Source of the DNA: Prinia subflava
Taxonomy: Eukaryota > Chordata > Aves > Passeriformes > Cisticolidae
Reading direction: 5' to 3'
Assembly (NCBI RefSeq): GCF_021018805.1
Contig: NC_086258.1
Span: 6,983,081-7,047,080 of the forward strand
Length of the DNA: 64,000 bases
This document shows positions 10,310 to 24,200 of the stretch, in pieces (positions within the stretch are counted from its first letter, which is position 1; each line of letters opens with the position of its first letter). The position numbers were made by a program, and so were the translations under genes. The notes beneath the pieces were generated by a model, which saw only the letters and a list, made by a program, of their open reading frames with translations, made no database searches and was not told where the DNA came from.

Positions 10310-13300
10310 CACAAAGTTCATTTTATCAAGCCAATAATTCAGCAACATGAACAACTGACAATTCACTCAACTATAGTTTTTGCCTGAGGCGTTCACAAAA
10401 ACATAAAAGAGCAAGGAAAACTTAAAAATGGTGCTGGAGAGCTGAAGCCTTGCTGGCGGCACGCTGAAAAAACAGGAACAATTGAAAGCTAAGGAGCAGT
10501 CAGTAATTTATACTACTGAGCCCAATGCCTGGACAGTAAGGAAAACAGATGGCTCTGCAATATGGAGATGGCTCCATGAAAAGCAGTCGGCACAGGGATG
10601 CTGCAATAGCTCAGCAGCAATAGTTTGCCTGGCTGTAACATCCACAGCAAACTGAATTCCATCATTTCAGAGGATAAAACAAAAGAAAAATAAACGAGAG
10701 CAAAAGAAAACAGAAGTTCTTATTACAGTTGGCCTATATTCCATGATAAAGCGTGGGCTCCTTCAGAGTTTTTCCAAGAGTCCTGCACAGACAGTTCTGT
10801 GTGAATAAATGAGCTCCATCCACCCGGCAGGAGCAGCGCTCCTCTTCCTGTCCCGGCCCCCTCCCAGGAATTCTGCATCACACCAAACGTCTCTGAACGT
10901 CAGCTATTTAGTTCTACTTTTAGCTCTGCTTTAAATAAAAGTGTGTGGAGTGCAAGCTGCATAATGAAGGCTCAAAACCATGGAGATGGCACAGACTGCA
11001 CCGGGCAGCATTACCAAGCTGAGGGGGCTTTAGGGTTTGCTTTTCTTTCTGGCAGAACTATTTACATGGAACAAAACCAAAATTTGCCAAAGGAAGTTTC
11101 CAACTCCGTGCCAGGGGAGACAGAAAGCTGGTTCCAAATGGAAATGGCCCTCTCTGAGCCTTGAGGACATACCCAGAGGCAATGGCAGGGAACACATCAA
11201 CAAACACATCAACACAGGAAGAGCGGGCGAAGGAGCTCTTGACAAGTGCGTAAGGACCTCAGACTAATTTTTTTGAAGTATTGCTTTTCAAGGCCATTGT
11301 GACTAAGCAATATACCAGTTATGCAAGGTCTTAAAATAAGCTAAAAATCTAGCACAAAACTTTTCAGAAAGGCCGAAACATTACAAACTCTTTGACCGTA
11401 AGAACCTCTTAAAATAAATGTATACTCACTATGGAATCAGAGCACAGGTGAAAGCGCCCATTTAAAGCCAAGCATAAGATTCTTCTTCCTCTGCAAGTTT
11501 CCTGTGATAAATCAGGTTGTTTAAAGGGCAAGCTCAGTAGCTGGATTTAGCAGAGGAAATATCATCCTGCCTTGCACACCATGACAGGTGATGCTACTCA
11601 GCTACAGATTATGCTGACATATTCCTGTTTCACCTACAGGATTGTTTTAATGTTAAAAAAAATCCACTGAAACGAGTGTTTTACTGTACAATATGTCTAT
11701 TATTTTTCCTAAATCAAAACTCACTGACACAGTTGCTGATGGTGGTAAAAGGCCTCTGCACACAGTTTTACAAATGGTTTAGAATTCAGCATGAGCCCAC
11801 AAGTGTCTGCATTTGGGGTAGGCTTGTAAAACTCAAAAGCACAAGTTTATCATCAGTTTTAGGGAGTAACCAAATGTTATTGTTCTTTAAAGTAATAATC
11901 AAACAGAAAATCAAAGCAAGTTCTTTTTAAGGAAGATGCTTACAGATATATTTCTCTTTTTCCAGATGTAAGCCTGAGACATTGTACAAGAATTAGAACA
12001 GAACCTGCATGCACAGTCCCAGCACCCTCCTGCCAGGACTGTGGCTGCTGGCATTGCTCTTCCCAAGAAAACAAATATTAAGATTGATTAAATACCTTTG
12101 TTCAAGTACTCTTGATAATAAAGGGATTATTCTTCCCCTTTTCTAATGGGTATTTTATTCTGGCAACTGATGGATCATATATTAAACTGTTTCAATTCCA
12201 AGCAGCATTTGCTGCTACAATTACCAAACTGAAGAAAGAAGATATAAAGCCCTGTGATTTGAAGGAAAAACAAGAAGAGAAAAAGGCATAAAGTTTACAT
12301 GACACTAACAATCCTACTGACAGTTTTTCTGACTTTGCAAACTTCCTTCCACATAGAAGCATTCTTTTATAACCTGACAATTCCCTGCAGCCTGAAAACC
12401 TCGTGAACATGTCAGAGATTCTTGTTTTCAACCTCTCTGAAGTTCCTGCAAGAATCTTTCTAACCTACTGGTCAGGATGACATCCAACAGCAGACATGAA
12501 ATTAATAACTGCATTTGCAGTAGCCTTCTTAAACTACTTCTGCCCTTTACAAGATGCATTGTTTCCCTAAGTAACCTTTTAATGAAGACAAACAAACATC
12601 AACAAAGGTTAAAAGAAATAAATAGATGTAAGCAACTTGCAAGAAAAGAAAAACCAAATCATTCAGTCAAGGCATGTTTGACTTCATCAGCCACTGAGAA
12701 AGCCAAAAAGAATGTGCTGCTACTCCAGTTTGATCATGCAAGTCTCTGAGAACCTTCTCTGGTCCATTATTTATTTAGAAAAAAAACCCTTTCCATCTTT
12801 ACCATAAGAGTAGTGAACATGAGACATTAGTTTTCCAGACTTCACAGTGGCTGACAAAGCAAAACACAGACTGAATTTAGGCAGCCAGCAGAGCAAGAAA
12901 CTCTGAAAAAGGGCACCTTAAATAAATGCACAATAAATGTCTCCTCAGCCCACTCAAGCAGAGCCTTCAGCCACTGCTGTATGTCCATGTCTGCTTTAAA
13001 AGCAGGTCAGGGATGCTTAGAGAAAAGCCACAGAGCCTGATTTCCATCCATCTGGGAATTACTACATTTTGCAAGTTAGCACATATGAAGATGCACTAAG
13101 GACAGTATTCTCTGAGTTCATTTAAGCTCAGAGAGCTGTACCACAAATAACCTTTGTAAAACAGTTAACAGGACCAACAACAGATTTTTTGAAGCAATGT
13201 GACTCTTCCATAACTTCTCTGTTATTCCATGGAAGACCCATACAAGTTTATCAGTAAAGAGCAAAATTTGTTGAATAAAGTCCTATCAAATCGATATAGC

Positions 13301-15208
13301 AATAACATAGTTCATGAGTGAGCAAACTTTAACAGTAATGTGTTTTGGTTTATCAGCTTAAATTAAATCTCTTTCCCCCATCATTTCCCTTTTTCATTTC
13401 AAGACTCTTTTACTTTGCAGGGAAAATTAATTTTATCTGAGCAGGTGAATATTCCACTTCCCCACTGCTTTTAATTTATGCAGCCTGCTGCAGCAACACA
13501 GTTGTTTCATTTGGGGTCTTGCAAAAAAATTAACAGGAAATTTATTCACCTGTGTGTGCAGATATTCTTGCCTATTACATGGAAATATGACTTTGAAACA
13601 CCATATACAAACCAGAATATTCCAAAACTGCCTGATCTCTACAGACATCTGTATAATACCAAGTACAACATAAAACAGGAGTAATGGAAGTTCTTTTGAA
13701 GGTCCCCACATATGAAAGAGGGTTCTGCTGACTCTGCACCCGTGGTGCTCTTTGAACAGACAGAATCATCTCTGAGAAGCATCAACTCAAGCAATTGTGT
13801 GGATTATCTAACAAGACAGCCAGACTGAACCTCCTCACAGCTTTTCTCTGGAAGAGAGATTTGTTCCTTCCAAATCCATCAGGTGCAGTGAACTCCTCTC
13901 TGCTTCAGCTCTTCCAGAGGGAAAGTATTGGCTTGGAGGAAATAACAACTAAGTAGCTCCCTCATCGACAGCAGAAAGTGAGCGCATTGACTTGTGCCCT
14001 TTCTGTATTGATGCTCTGGCTGAGTAAATGAAGATGTACAGGGGAAAAGCAAAGAGCACCACAAGCGGGTATGTGACCCAGAAAAGCACAGTAGCAATTT
14101 TATATCTTCTTCAATCTTCCTGAAATGTGATTACAGTTGACCTTTAAATCTAGTAGATCAACCAATCGATTCTGCTGGAACAACCCCATGTGTGATCTAA
14201 GAGCATGCCCATGCTTAAAAAACTTCCCGTGCCTGCCTGGCAGAGTCATTTTATTTTGTTGTAAAAGTTACCAAGATTTGTCTGAATTGATTTTACTTGC
14301 AAGAAAAACACACCATCAAAACTGCAGCATCAGCAGACACTAAAGGTCTTAGATTCTTGCAGGATGAATGCAATATCAATACAATTAGGATTTATCCATA
14401 TGAGGTACACAAGAGGGATGGAAAGAAGATGTTTCTAATCTCATTTAATCCTCATGCAGCCCCAAGTCTGCTTTTTTAGACTGTGGGAAAAAAATAAATA
14501 CAAGGAGAACTACAAACACTCCGAAGTATTTGCCAGGCAAAACATTGAATTTGGAACGGAAAACATATTTAACAGCTCTTTCGGAAGTAAAGCTTTAAAG
14601 CTTTCCTGTTGTGTTGGATGGTAGTTTTATTTCAGCTGATAAACTGCCCTTAAAAAAAAAAAAACAACTTTAAAAGAGACTTCAGGATGGTGTTTGTCCA
14701 TAGTGGCCTTGGAAGTGAGGACAGGGATCCTGCTCATGTGCAGCATCTCTCTCAGATTTCTCTGAGCACTCACTCTGTAGCACAACCATTATTTTATAGT
14801 TAGATATTTTACAGATGGAAAAAGACATGCACAACAAAGAGACTCGTGAAAGCTCATCCAGCAAGCTAAGGCCAGAAGAAAGAGGAGGATGTACAACTCC
14901 AGAGTCCCTCCAGTCCCATGACAAACTTGGCAATGCTGCCAAAATCTTCATCCTCCCCATCAGAAGTGTTTTGGGAAGTTCACATCACACACTCGTGTTC
15001 ACAGAGTCAACTACACAGCAAGTTCTTTTCAGCTGAAAGTTATTATTTCACTCCATATTACATGCAGGGTGTCCAAAAGAACCAGAAAATTGGACATGAA
15101 AGGTTAGCTGGTGCTTTATCAGGCACAAGAGAGCTTAAAGATTTGATCAGCTCTGTGATCTATGAAATTTCTACAAACAGCTTTGGAAGAAGCATCAAGC
15201 AGCGCAGC

Positions 15209-15245
15209 CAAAAGAAAAAAAAAAAAAGAAAAAAAGAAAAAAAGA
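15209..15245. repeat. A-rich simple repeat
   Basis: A run of A broken by single G residues. No SINE or LINE body is seen attached to it. Confidence 0.8.
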
Positions 15246-18200
15246 TGGCACTGAGCAAACTGAAAATGCTACACTGAAAATTCTGAAAATACAAGATTTG
15301 ACTCCAGAGTAAAACTGAAGCAGACGGCAAAGCAGAGAACTTGTTAAGTCTGAGTGCAGAGACAACTGCAGAGAAGACTCTAAATAGAACTCAACTGAAA
15401 GCAGATGGGCAGGGCAGGGAACATCAGAATAAAAATCTATCTAATGGTAAAACACACAGGGATGTTTTCTCTCAAAAGAGAAACATATATCCACCCTCAC
15501 TGAGGGATAGCCTCGGAAGGAGGAGGAAGCCATTATCTTTTTAACTGCAGCTTATTTGATACAAAAGAGACATTTTCTTCGAATGAGGAATTCTTTTTCC
15601 ATAAAGAAAAGCCACCATCTGAAATGAGAGAGAGCCCAGTAACACCGCAGTAGTTGAGAATGTCAGGATTTCCATCAGAAAACTGTTTTGCAGAGATCAG
15701 GAACAGCTGTTTCAAACTGAATTAGACTAAAACTGGAAACAAGCTGTCAAAACCCAAAAAATATATTTTATACATAAAAGAATGTATTTGATTCAGCTGT
15801 TTTATCATGGTGGTCAGCCAAAAGAGAAATAAAGTAACATTCTGAGATCCAGACGTTGTCACAAAGACTCTCTCATTTTAACACTCTTTATGTAGATTTA
15901 TTCCTTTGAGCATTTGGAATAGGAAAAATGTCAAACAGCTCATATCACAGATTCTTGAATATTTTCAAACCATGGGCAGCTTAAAACAGTTTAAAGACAC
16001 CTGAGGACTCTTGCTGCTCCAGTCCACATTCTGTGCATCTTCTGTAGCAGTAACAGGCTGGTGCAATAAGGAAAATATACTGAATTGATGTTGACATGAA
16101 AAGATTAAAATAATTCACTTTAACCCACCACTTGTGGGTAATAGCACATGCATCCAGCTCCTTTTTGTGCATGCTTGCAGATCCTGGGAGGCTTTTAGTG
16201 GGTATTTTCAATATTGATTTCCCCAGGAATCGCAGTTTCATGTAATGAGAGGTAAATACATCTATTTTAGAATATACTGTAAAATGTCACATCAAGATAC
16301 AATTCCTTTGTGTCTAATGGCCCATGCAGTACACAGAGCACCTTTAGTACTCTGCCACTACCAGTTACAGGAGCTTAGAGAATCCACATACAACAACCAG
16401 ATTAATCAAGACTGCACTGGTTTTGAGTAGAACTGTTTGTTTCAAAGCACAACTCTGAACATCAAAGACCTCTGTGATTTTATTACATGCTGTAAGATGT
16501 ATCCATTATACCCTGCTTGCCAACCAAGTCTGAGATAATCTTGAAAATACCCTTAGCATTTCAACATGGTCATTACTTCTCATAATGATGATTCATGCTA
16601 ATTCTATCTAATAAGGATATTCGGTATTACTGTCAGCAGCTGGGTTTTTGAAGAAGAGGTATCTGAGAACAAGCAAATTCATGAGTATATTAAAATATGT
16701 ACACCCTAAGAAATGCATTTTTAACTCACTAGAAGACCAGGCAATCATGCAACTGCAGCCATGTGCCATTTCTCCTCTCAGATTACTCATCCAGTCCAGA
16801 TTTAGGCATTTTAACTCGAGGGCTTAAGTTTCCAGCACACTCAGTGCAGCTCCAAAGAATGACTGAATGCTTCACACTAAGCCAAGAACTTCACAAAAGA
16901 GCACAACAAGGTAACTGCTGCTCAGGATAGAGAAACTTTTGATCTTTCTGTGAAAAGATCAAAAATATGAAAGACTAGCACCTGGTAGAATCAATCAGCT
17001 TTCATTAAATCTTCCTTTATTAATTCAGAGGACATCTTTTTCCGCATATACTGTAACTGAACAAGTGTCAATGGTTAAAAGACTTATTCATGTTTTTTGT
17101 TTCTTCTGCAAGAACCATTACATTGAGGCACATAAAATTAGATTAAATGAACTGCTATAAATGCTTGGGCTAATCTTGTATCAGCAAAGGACATGATAAC
17201 ATGTACTGATAAGTATCTTTATTTCCAGAACTTCAGGATTTGACAGCTCTAGTAGATTTAAATGCTAGCTCATACCAAGAAAATATACCAGCAGCAAATG
17301 GAGTTGGGAGTGAAGCAGCTCTGAGTGTAATGATCATATTCTGATCTCCTCTCTGTTTTCTCATCAATCCCCAAACCAGCCCAACCACAGCAGCCCTCAG
17401 ATTCCAGGAGAGCCAAGACACGGTTCTGGATCTACTCAAGAACCCTGACAGCAGGCACAGAGTTACAGCACCTCCAGTTCTTATCCAGTAATGGTCCTGA
17501 TGCCACAGTCTGTAATTTCTTATTCAGCTGCCACAGAGCCACAAACCACCACCCTTTGTCCAGGACAGGATTATCCTCTCTCCCAGGAAAATAAAGAATC
17601 GTCTGCATTGACCCCAAGAGACTTTGAGGGTCACCACAGACCCTCTGGTTTACACACCTTCAACATCAGGATTAGCTCCTGCTGAACAAAAAACTGCTGT
17701 CACCTTTTTACAAACGTGTATTTCCACAAAGCAGCAACCAGTGGTCAGAAATGCGGTTTTGATTACAGGCTCACACAGTTCCTTACACAGACTTGTCTCA
17801 ATTTTATTAGCTGTTAAATCATCTCCATGTTTTATTACCCAATTATCAACAGCATGAGATTAAGATACAATGGGGAAGAACTGAGCATTGTTTATAAGCA
17901 ATTCAAACAAATCCACTGTGAACTGTCTGGGGGGGGCAACTTCAGTAACTTCAAATGAGAATTCAAAGAAGAACACAGACGAGTACACTTCTGCATTAAA
18001 AAACACCAAATAAAAGACCTGACAACAACAAAAGTACAGAGCAACAGGGCGACATCATTAAATTTTCCATTTTATTTGATTTCCTCTAGAAGCTACAAAA
18101 AAATCTTTTCCATATGAAGAATACCTGTGGGATGCTTATCACCTGCATCAGTTATTTTATATTAGTGTTCATATTCCTTGAATGCCCTTCATACGAAGGT

Positions 18201-21200
18201 CAGCAAACGCTTCACAAACATCTTTAATTTGCCTCAAAGAAAGCAAGAAAGGACAGAGTGTCTGAAAATATTCTTTGTGTTTTCATGGTGGCACCATCCA
18301 CGAGATGGTCACGCTTTATCACCAGCAACAAGTCAGTCTGAGCCATGGAGAGCTGAGGCAGGAAGAGAACTGGAAATTCAAAGGAATGTTGGGTCTGAGG
18401 CTTTTTCAAAAGGCTGCTCTTGTTCTGCAGTCCTGCATATTCATCAATTAATCCCCAGACAACATGGATTTCCAGTTATTTTTTGTTGTATTCCTCAGAT
18501 TCTGAAAGTAAAGCTTTTTCTGCTGCTCTGATGGATGGATCCTGAGTCACCCAGGCCACATTTCTATGTCTGTGCCTGGCCTAGCTGCATTCAAACTCCA
18601 TACAAAGCAAGGCAGTTTTAATTTGGTTTGATGACCACATTACACAACTTAGAAAGGGAAAGTGATCACTGCCTTATAAATTACGTATTTGAGCCATCCA
18701 GCATGAATTGTATGAGGAGTTCTAGCAGGGGGAAAAAAAAGGAGTTGGGTTAGAGGAGGAAGAACCAGGAGTGGGCAGAAGTGTTTTGGTTAAAACAGAG
18801 CCACATCAATCATTTCCATCCTGAAATAGGCTAACAGCTAGGACATTAATACTTATCAAAGAAACAGGGAAAAAAACCCACTCATTAGCAAATAAAGGTG
18901 TTGCAAAGCATTAAATAATTCCCACCAGCTGACAAGGGGGCTGTGATTTATAATAGTGTGTTATTGATAGATCACTTCCCATAATTAGGAAAAGCGAGAC
19001 TGGTACTGCTTACAGCATTATTTTGATCAGAGCCTTGAAAAATACTGTTGAATAACAACGAATACTGGGCATAACAATAGAAAAACACCATTTCATTGCT
19101 CTCAGGCTGCTTCAGATTTGAAACAAAACATTCCAAAAAAATACAGTAAGAAAGGCAATTGTTTGGACACATAACCTTACTTCACAACAGCATCCTGGTG
19201 TGAATTATTATTGTGATAACTCAGGGAGGATCACAGATATATAAACCATTCAAACTATGGAGCAAAAATAAGTCAGAACCAAAGGCTAATTATTTCTCAT
19301 TTTTAAGCAACATGTTACTCCTTGTAACTCTTACAACAAAGTAATCTCAATCTATTAAAATGTCAAATAAATTCAACTAATTTCTCTACTAGCACAAGTC
19401 AGCATATGTGGAAAATTCTCACCTGCCATGTTAACTTTCCATGAGCAAGGAAGAAAACACATTGGCAATTTTCATTTCATTTTATTCATATTATCAGATG
19501 TTAAAATATAGCTATAAGATAACAACAATATAGTTACAACAGCCCTGGCTTGGACTTTTGTCGGAAATCAGCATAAAAATCAAAGGCAAAGAAACAGAGA
19601 GGCCAAGATTCCAGGGATTCTCAGCTGAGGAGGGAGGATACATTTCCAAAGAGAAGACATAACATATCCATTTCTAATGCCCCTGACACTGCTTTAGGCA
19701 ACATCTACAGGGAAAACAAACTCTGTCTAACAAGCAGAAGCTGGTGATTCTGCCTCTACTGTTGCTATTATTATAAACTTCCTTGTTTTCCTTATGGTTT
19801 TCACCATTTCCCCCCTCTCACTATATTCACATTCTCTTTTTAAAGTATGATTGCAGAGCTCAAAGACCCTAAGAAAAAGTTAATGTCCCTCCCTTTTCCT
19901 TCTCTAGTAAAGCCCACTATAGACTATTGAAATTACATTTTGGTACAAGCACTTCTTTCCTCATCACAATGGGATGTGAGTGCCTTTTCCAGTATCCTCC
20001 CATCATGATAATATCAAGGATAATTTCCACAATGCCATCCCTGCCATGGCTGGTCACTAAAATCAACCCTGCAATAAGAAAAGTCAGTATTCTCCAGGCA
20101 GACAACTGAGCAGTAATTAATAATTGCAGCAGTTGGAAGCAGAGAGGTAACCACCTGTTTCCCAGTCATACTAAAAATAAAGAAAAGGAAAAAAAGAACA
20201 TTAATGTAATTTTGAACAGCAAGGGCATTTCATCAGATACTTGCCCAAAATCACACAGAATTAAAAGCCCATAAAGAGCATTTTTCCAGACTGCCAGGCA
20301 AACAACATTAGTCACTGGCTGTATAATACTTGGCACCTACAAAATGTTTCTGTCCAAAGAACCCAATGCACTTGAGACACATTTAGACTAGAAACTCTCC
20401 CAAGAAGTAGGTTAAGTGAGATTATCCTCTTTTATCTGCATGAAAAATGAGGCACAGTAAAAATTTGTGCGTCCTGTTCAAGGTTACAACAATTAGGAAG
20501 AAAAGCAAGAACAGAATCCAAGTGGCCCAGCTCCTATTTTGTGTGCAGTGTCCAAAACCCACCAGTCTGTGCCATTCACTTCTCCAGTGACAGGAACAGA
20601 AATTCCTGAGGCAGATCTGCACAGGAAAGGAGCCCACAGCTGGAGTTCCCAATGCAGCTCCCTCTAGGAAACTCTGATTCTACTCTTACAAATCAGATTC
20701 CTCCAGAATCTGTGGATCTCCACAGAACAGGATGTCACAACATTATAATGCTGCGTTTTTGCAGGAAAAAAGAGTTCTGAAAGGACAACATTTTGGCCAC
20801 CTGCCTGAAATTCCCAACACAGTAATCTAGTTACATTGTCCATGCTACTGTAAAACTACAATAATTCACAATGTTTGAGCACACCCAAAATTCAAAATTA
20901 ATGTTCCTTGGAATGAACACGTCCTTTTACAATCAAGATGAAGTAATTTTTTTTCCTGTTCTACACTGTTTCAATACCATCATGGTTAACATTTAATGTC
21001 ATTTATTGTCATTAAACTCAGTATTTGTGTCTAATCAATACTAAGCTACCAAGTGCAGCTGTAACAAGTCTGGTCTTTCTCTACATGCTCTATTGATTGG
21101 GGTTTTTTTGAGCCCTACAATAAACACAATTTATACAAATAATTTATCAGGGAACATATCAAAATAATTTAATAAACAAAACCTATCTATACCTTTTCTC

Positions 21201-24200
21201 TTCAGTCATGTGACAGAAAATCATTTTAACTCATTAATGGTAATCTTAACAGTTCGATTTTAAATTTATGTAAAAACAAGAGGAAGCTATGAAGGAACAA
21301 ATTTAAATCCAAATATTTTTAGCCTATTTCTACATGCAGATCAACAGTAATTTTTTTTCATTTTGTATTTCCCAGCATATTACTTTCAAATAAATTTATG
21401 ACAACTCTTGTCCAGCTTTGTTCACTTAGAAAACTTAAAATGCACAGATATTGTAACATTTAGCCAATTTGCCAAAATAATCTTTTCACAGATAAGTAAA
21501 GTAAATAATTTCATATAAATCCTACTTCCCCAAAAAGTCACTAAGTCAGAAAAGTTGACTTTTTGCTTCCTGCTTGAAGCGGTAGAAGCCTTCCCAAACA
21601 CATGGTTATCACGTTTTGTAAGCAGCATCTCATGAAGATAAAACAATACCACCACCCCTCACACACACCTACACACACGGGTTCAAGAAGAGTTGGAACT
21701 GGAGTAAAGCACATGGGTAAATGCAACTCTGAAAACAGCAGGGGATATAACACTGCACTTCAGTGAAGTTAAAAACCAAGGAAAAAATTTAAAATAACAT
21801 CACCTGTTCAAGACTATAATTGCTCTCAATTTCCCCACTTCTAATGCTGTTAAAAATTATTTGAAGATCTGAACACAAAGCTTTCACTGCAAAGGAAGGG
21901 GGAGAAGGAAAGATGACTTGCAGACTATTTTTACTGGAGCAAGTGAACTCAGCTGATGCTGCTGTCACTCAGCAATGCAGGGGAGACTGAGTTTGCTGCT
22001 CTCCAACAAACACAGTTCCTTCCCTGGCTGAAAGTAGGAAACCAATTCCAACCAATTCTGCAGTGTTGGTTTAAGAGTTGATCCATTTTGCACACACCCT
22101 TCACCTAAACAAACAACAAACATGCAAAAAACCTCTCCAGTGATTAAAGCTCAAGTGTGAGGTATGAACTACTTAACAGCAATCCAGCAAGAGAGGTGAA
22201 ACTGCCCAAAAAAGCATTTTCCTTGTTCAGTGGACATAAAATACGCTATTTTCTGTTCCACTAGAGCCAGTGGAAACCCCTTAACAGGCACTGCCTCGGG
22301 CACCCACAGGGCGAGGGCATGGAACACTTTACCAAGGGCAAAGGATGAGCAAGTACACACTGCAGGCCATAAATAAACAACCTCACTGAAGCTGCAGATG
22401 AAAACCCAAAGTTTGTATCACTCAAAGAATGAGCTGGCACTCCTGGATTCCAAAAACCTGCACCTGCTCTGAGCACCAGCACTTCTGTAGCTGGATCAAG
22501 TGACCACACCACCACAAGTTCCATAGAACATTTCATGTGTGGGGAAGTGTGATATCGGATTAATCACAGCACCAACAAGTATTTGCTGCCCCTATAAAAC
22601 CTCTTTGTTGCCCAGTATTGAGAATAAATATTGAGAAACAGGCAGCTGCTTAGTAAAGGAAGCTGATATTCACGAGTTGGTGGTGTCATCTCCTGCAGGA
22701 AACAAGCAGCAGTGGGAGCAGGGAAGGGTGGCACAAGGGCAGCTGGCACAGCAGCCTGAAGAGCAAGAAAAGAGAGTTCTTGCAGTATCTACCAAAAATC
22801 TGAGGTCACATCTCATAAAAAAATTTAGAAATCAAAACTTAATAAGTATTTCAGTCTAGAAAGTAACTTACAAAAATTCATTTAATCTAAACTTAGCTGA
22901 TGCCTTCTGCTTTCTGGTGATTCCCCTTGAATTCCAAGATAATGGGAGAAGCAGGAGCTGGTAATGAGGAGTAAGGCAGAGCCTCTGCAGACCCAGTCCT
23001 GACTGCTCCAGCAGCATCAGGCCACACACACACCAAGCAGGAGCCCTCCTGACTGCTGCTGTCATCTCACATTTCACCTCTCAGACACAGCAGTATATTA
23101 CCAAAAAACCAAAAAAAAATCAACTGCCAAGATGTACATAACTACTAACCCAGAATTCAAGTGCAATGACTCAACAGAGACAGTCCATGAGAAAAAAACC
23201 TACTGCTATCTACAAACATCCTGTCTTACCCATAATACTCTCTGCATTAACCTTGCACAATGATAGCTCATTTTTACCTTATCTAATATTATATCTTCAC
23301 TATTACATTAGAGGGTACATATGGATCCTTCTGGGAAACAGCACTTCAATTGTAATAAAGATAACCTCTTTTCTTAAATAAAATTGAAGAGGAGGAGGAA
23401 AGAAATTTATCAACTAGACCTAAATACTGTTCCATGGCTACTACAGGTCTCCATGCACCCCACAGGCAGCAAAGTAATTAACTTCTATGATTTCTACTGA
23501 TACATAAAATAAGTTAAAGCAAAGAAAAAAAACCACTTAGCTGTTACTTGCAATAAAATAAACTTCCTGTGTTTTTCAGCTATGGCTTGGTGAGAGCTGT
23601 TAAACACCTGAAAAAGGAAAGTTCCTTTACAGCTGTGTGTGTATGCAATTAATGCATTTGACAAGCTGTTGTGTTCCCAAACAGCTGCTTCCATTACACA
23701 GACAACTTTGCCATCTGCAAAACTATTGGATAAACTACAGTAAGTAAATATCAGGAGAGCAGGTGCTCATAAATAACAAGCCCTGCCAAGATAACACACT
23801 TCTGTAAGAGAAGTTTTCATTCTTCCCACTGGACTTCTTCTTATTCCTGAAGCAGGTAAACTTAGCAGCAGAAATAGAGGAACCAGTGCTGTGACTCACA
23901 GGAGCAGTAAAAAAAGGTTCAGGGTAAGTATCTGTAAAATCACAATTAAATGCAACTCATCTCTGCTGCACTCAGCCAAAGGGGTCAGTAAATGTGCAGC
24001 TGGAAGTGAGTCTTCTCCAAATACATAACCAAGCACTGCTACAAGTATTAATTATGGCAAACAAACCAAGCCAGTAAGTGTCAGCTTAGTCTCATTTCCT
24101 ATGTCAACACTCACATCTTAAACAGCATTTTCCATCTCTGACTATGATCTTCACTCCATTTCACATCCAGCACTGCTGCTTAACCCAAAAACTTATCCAT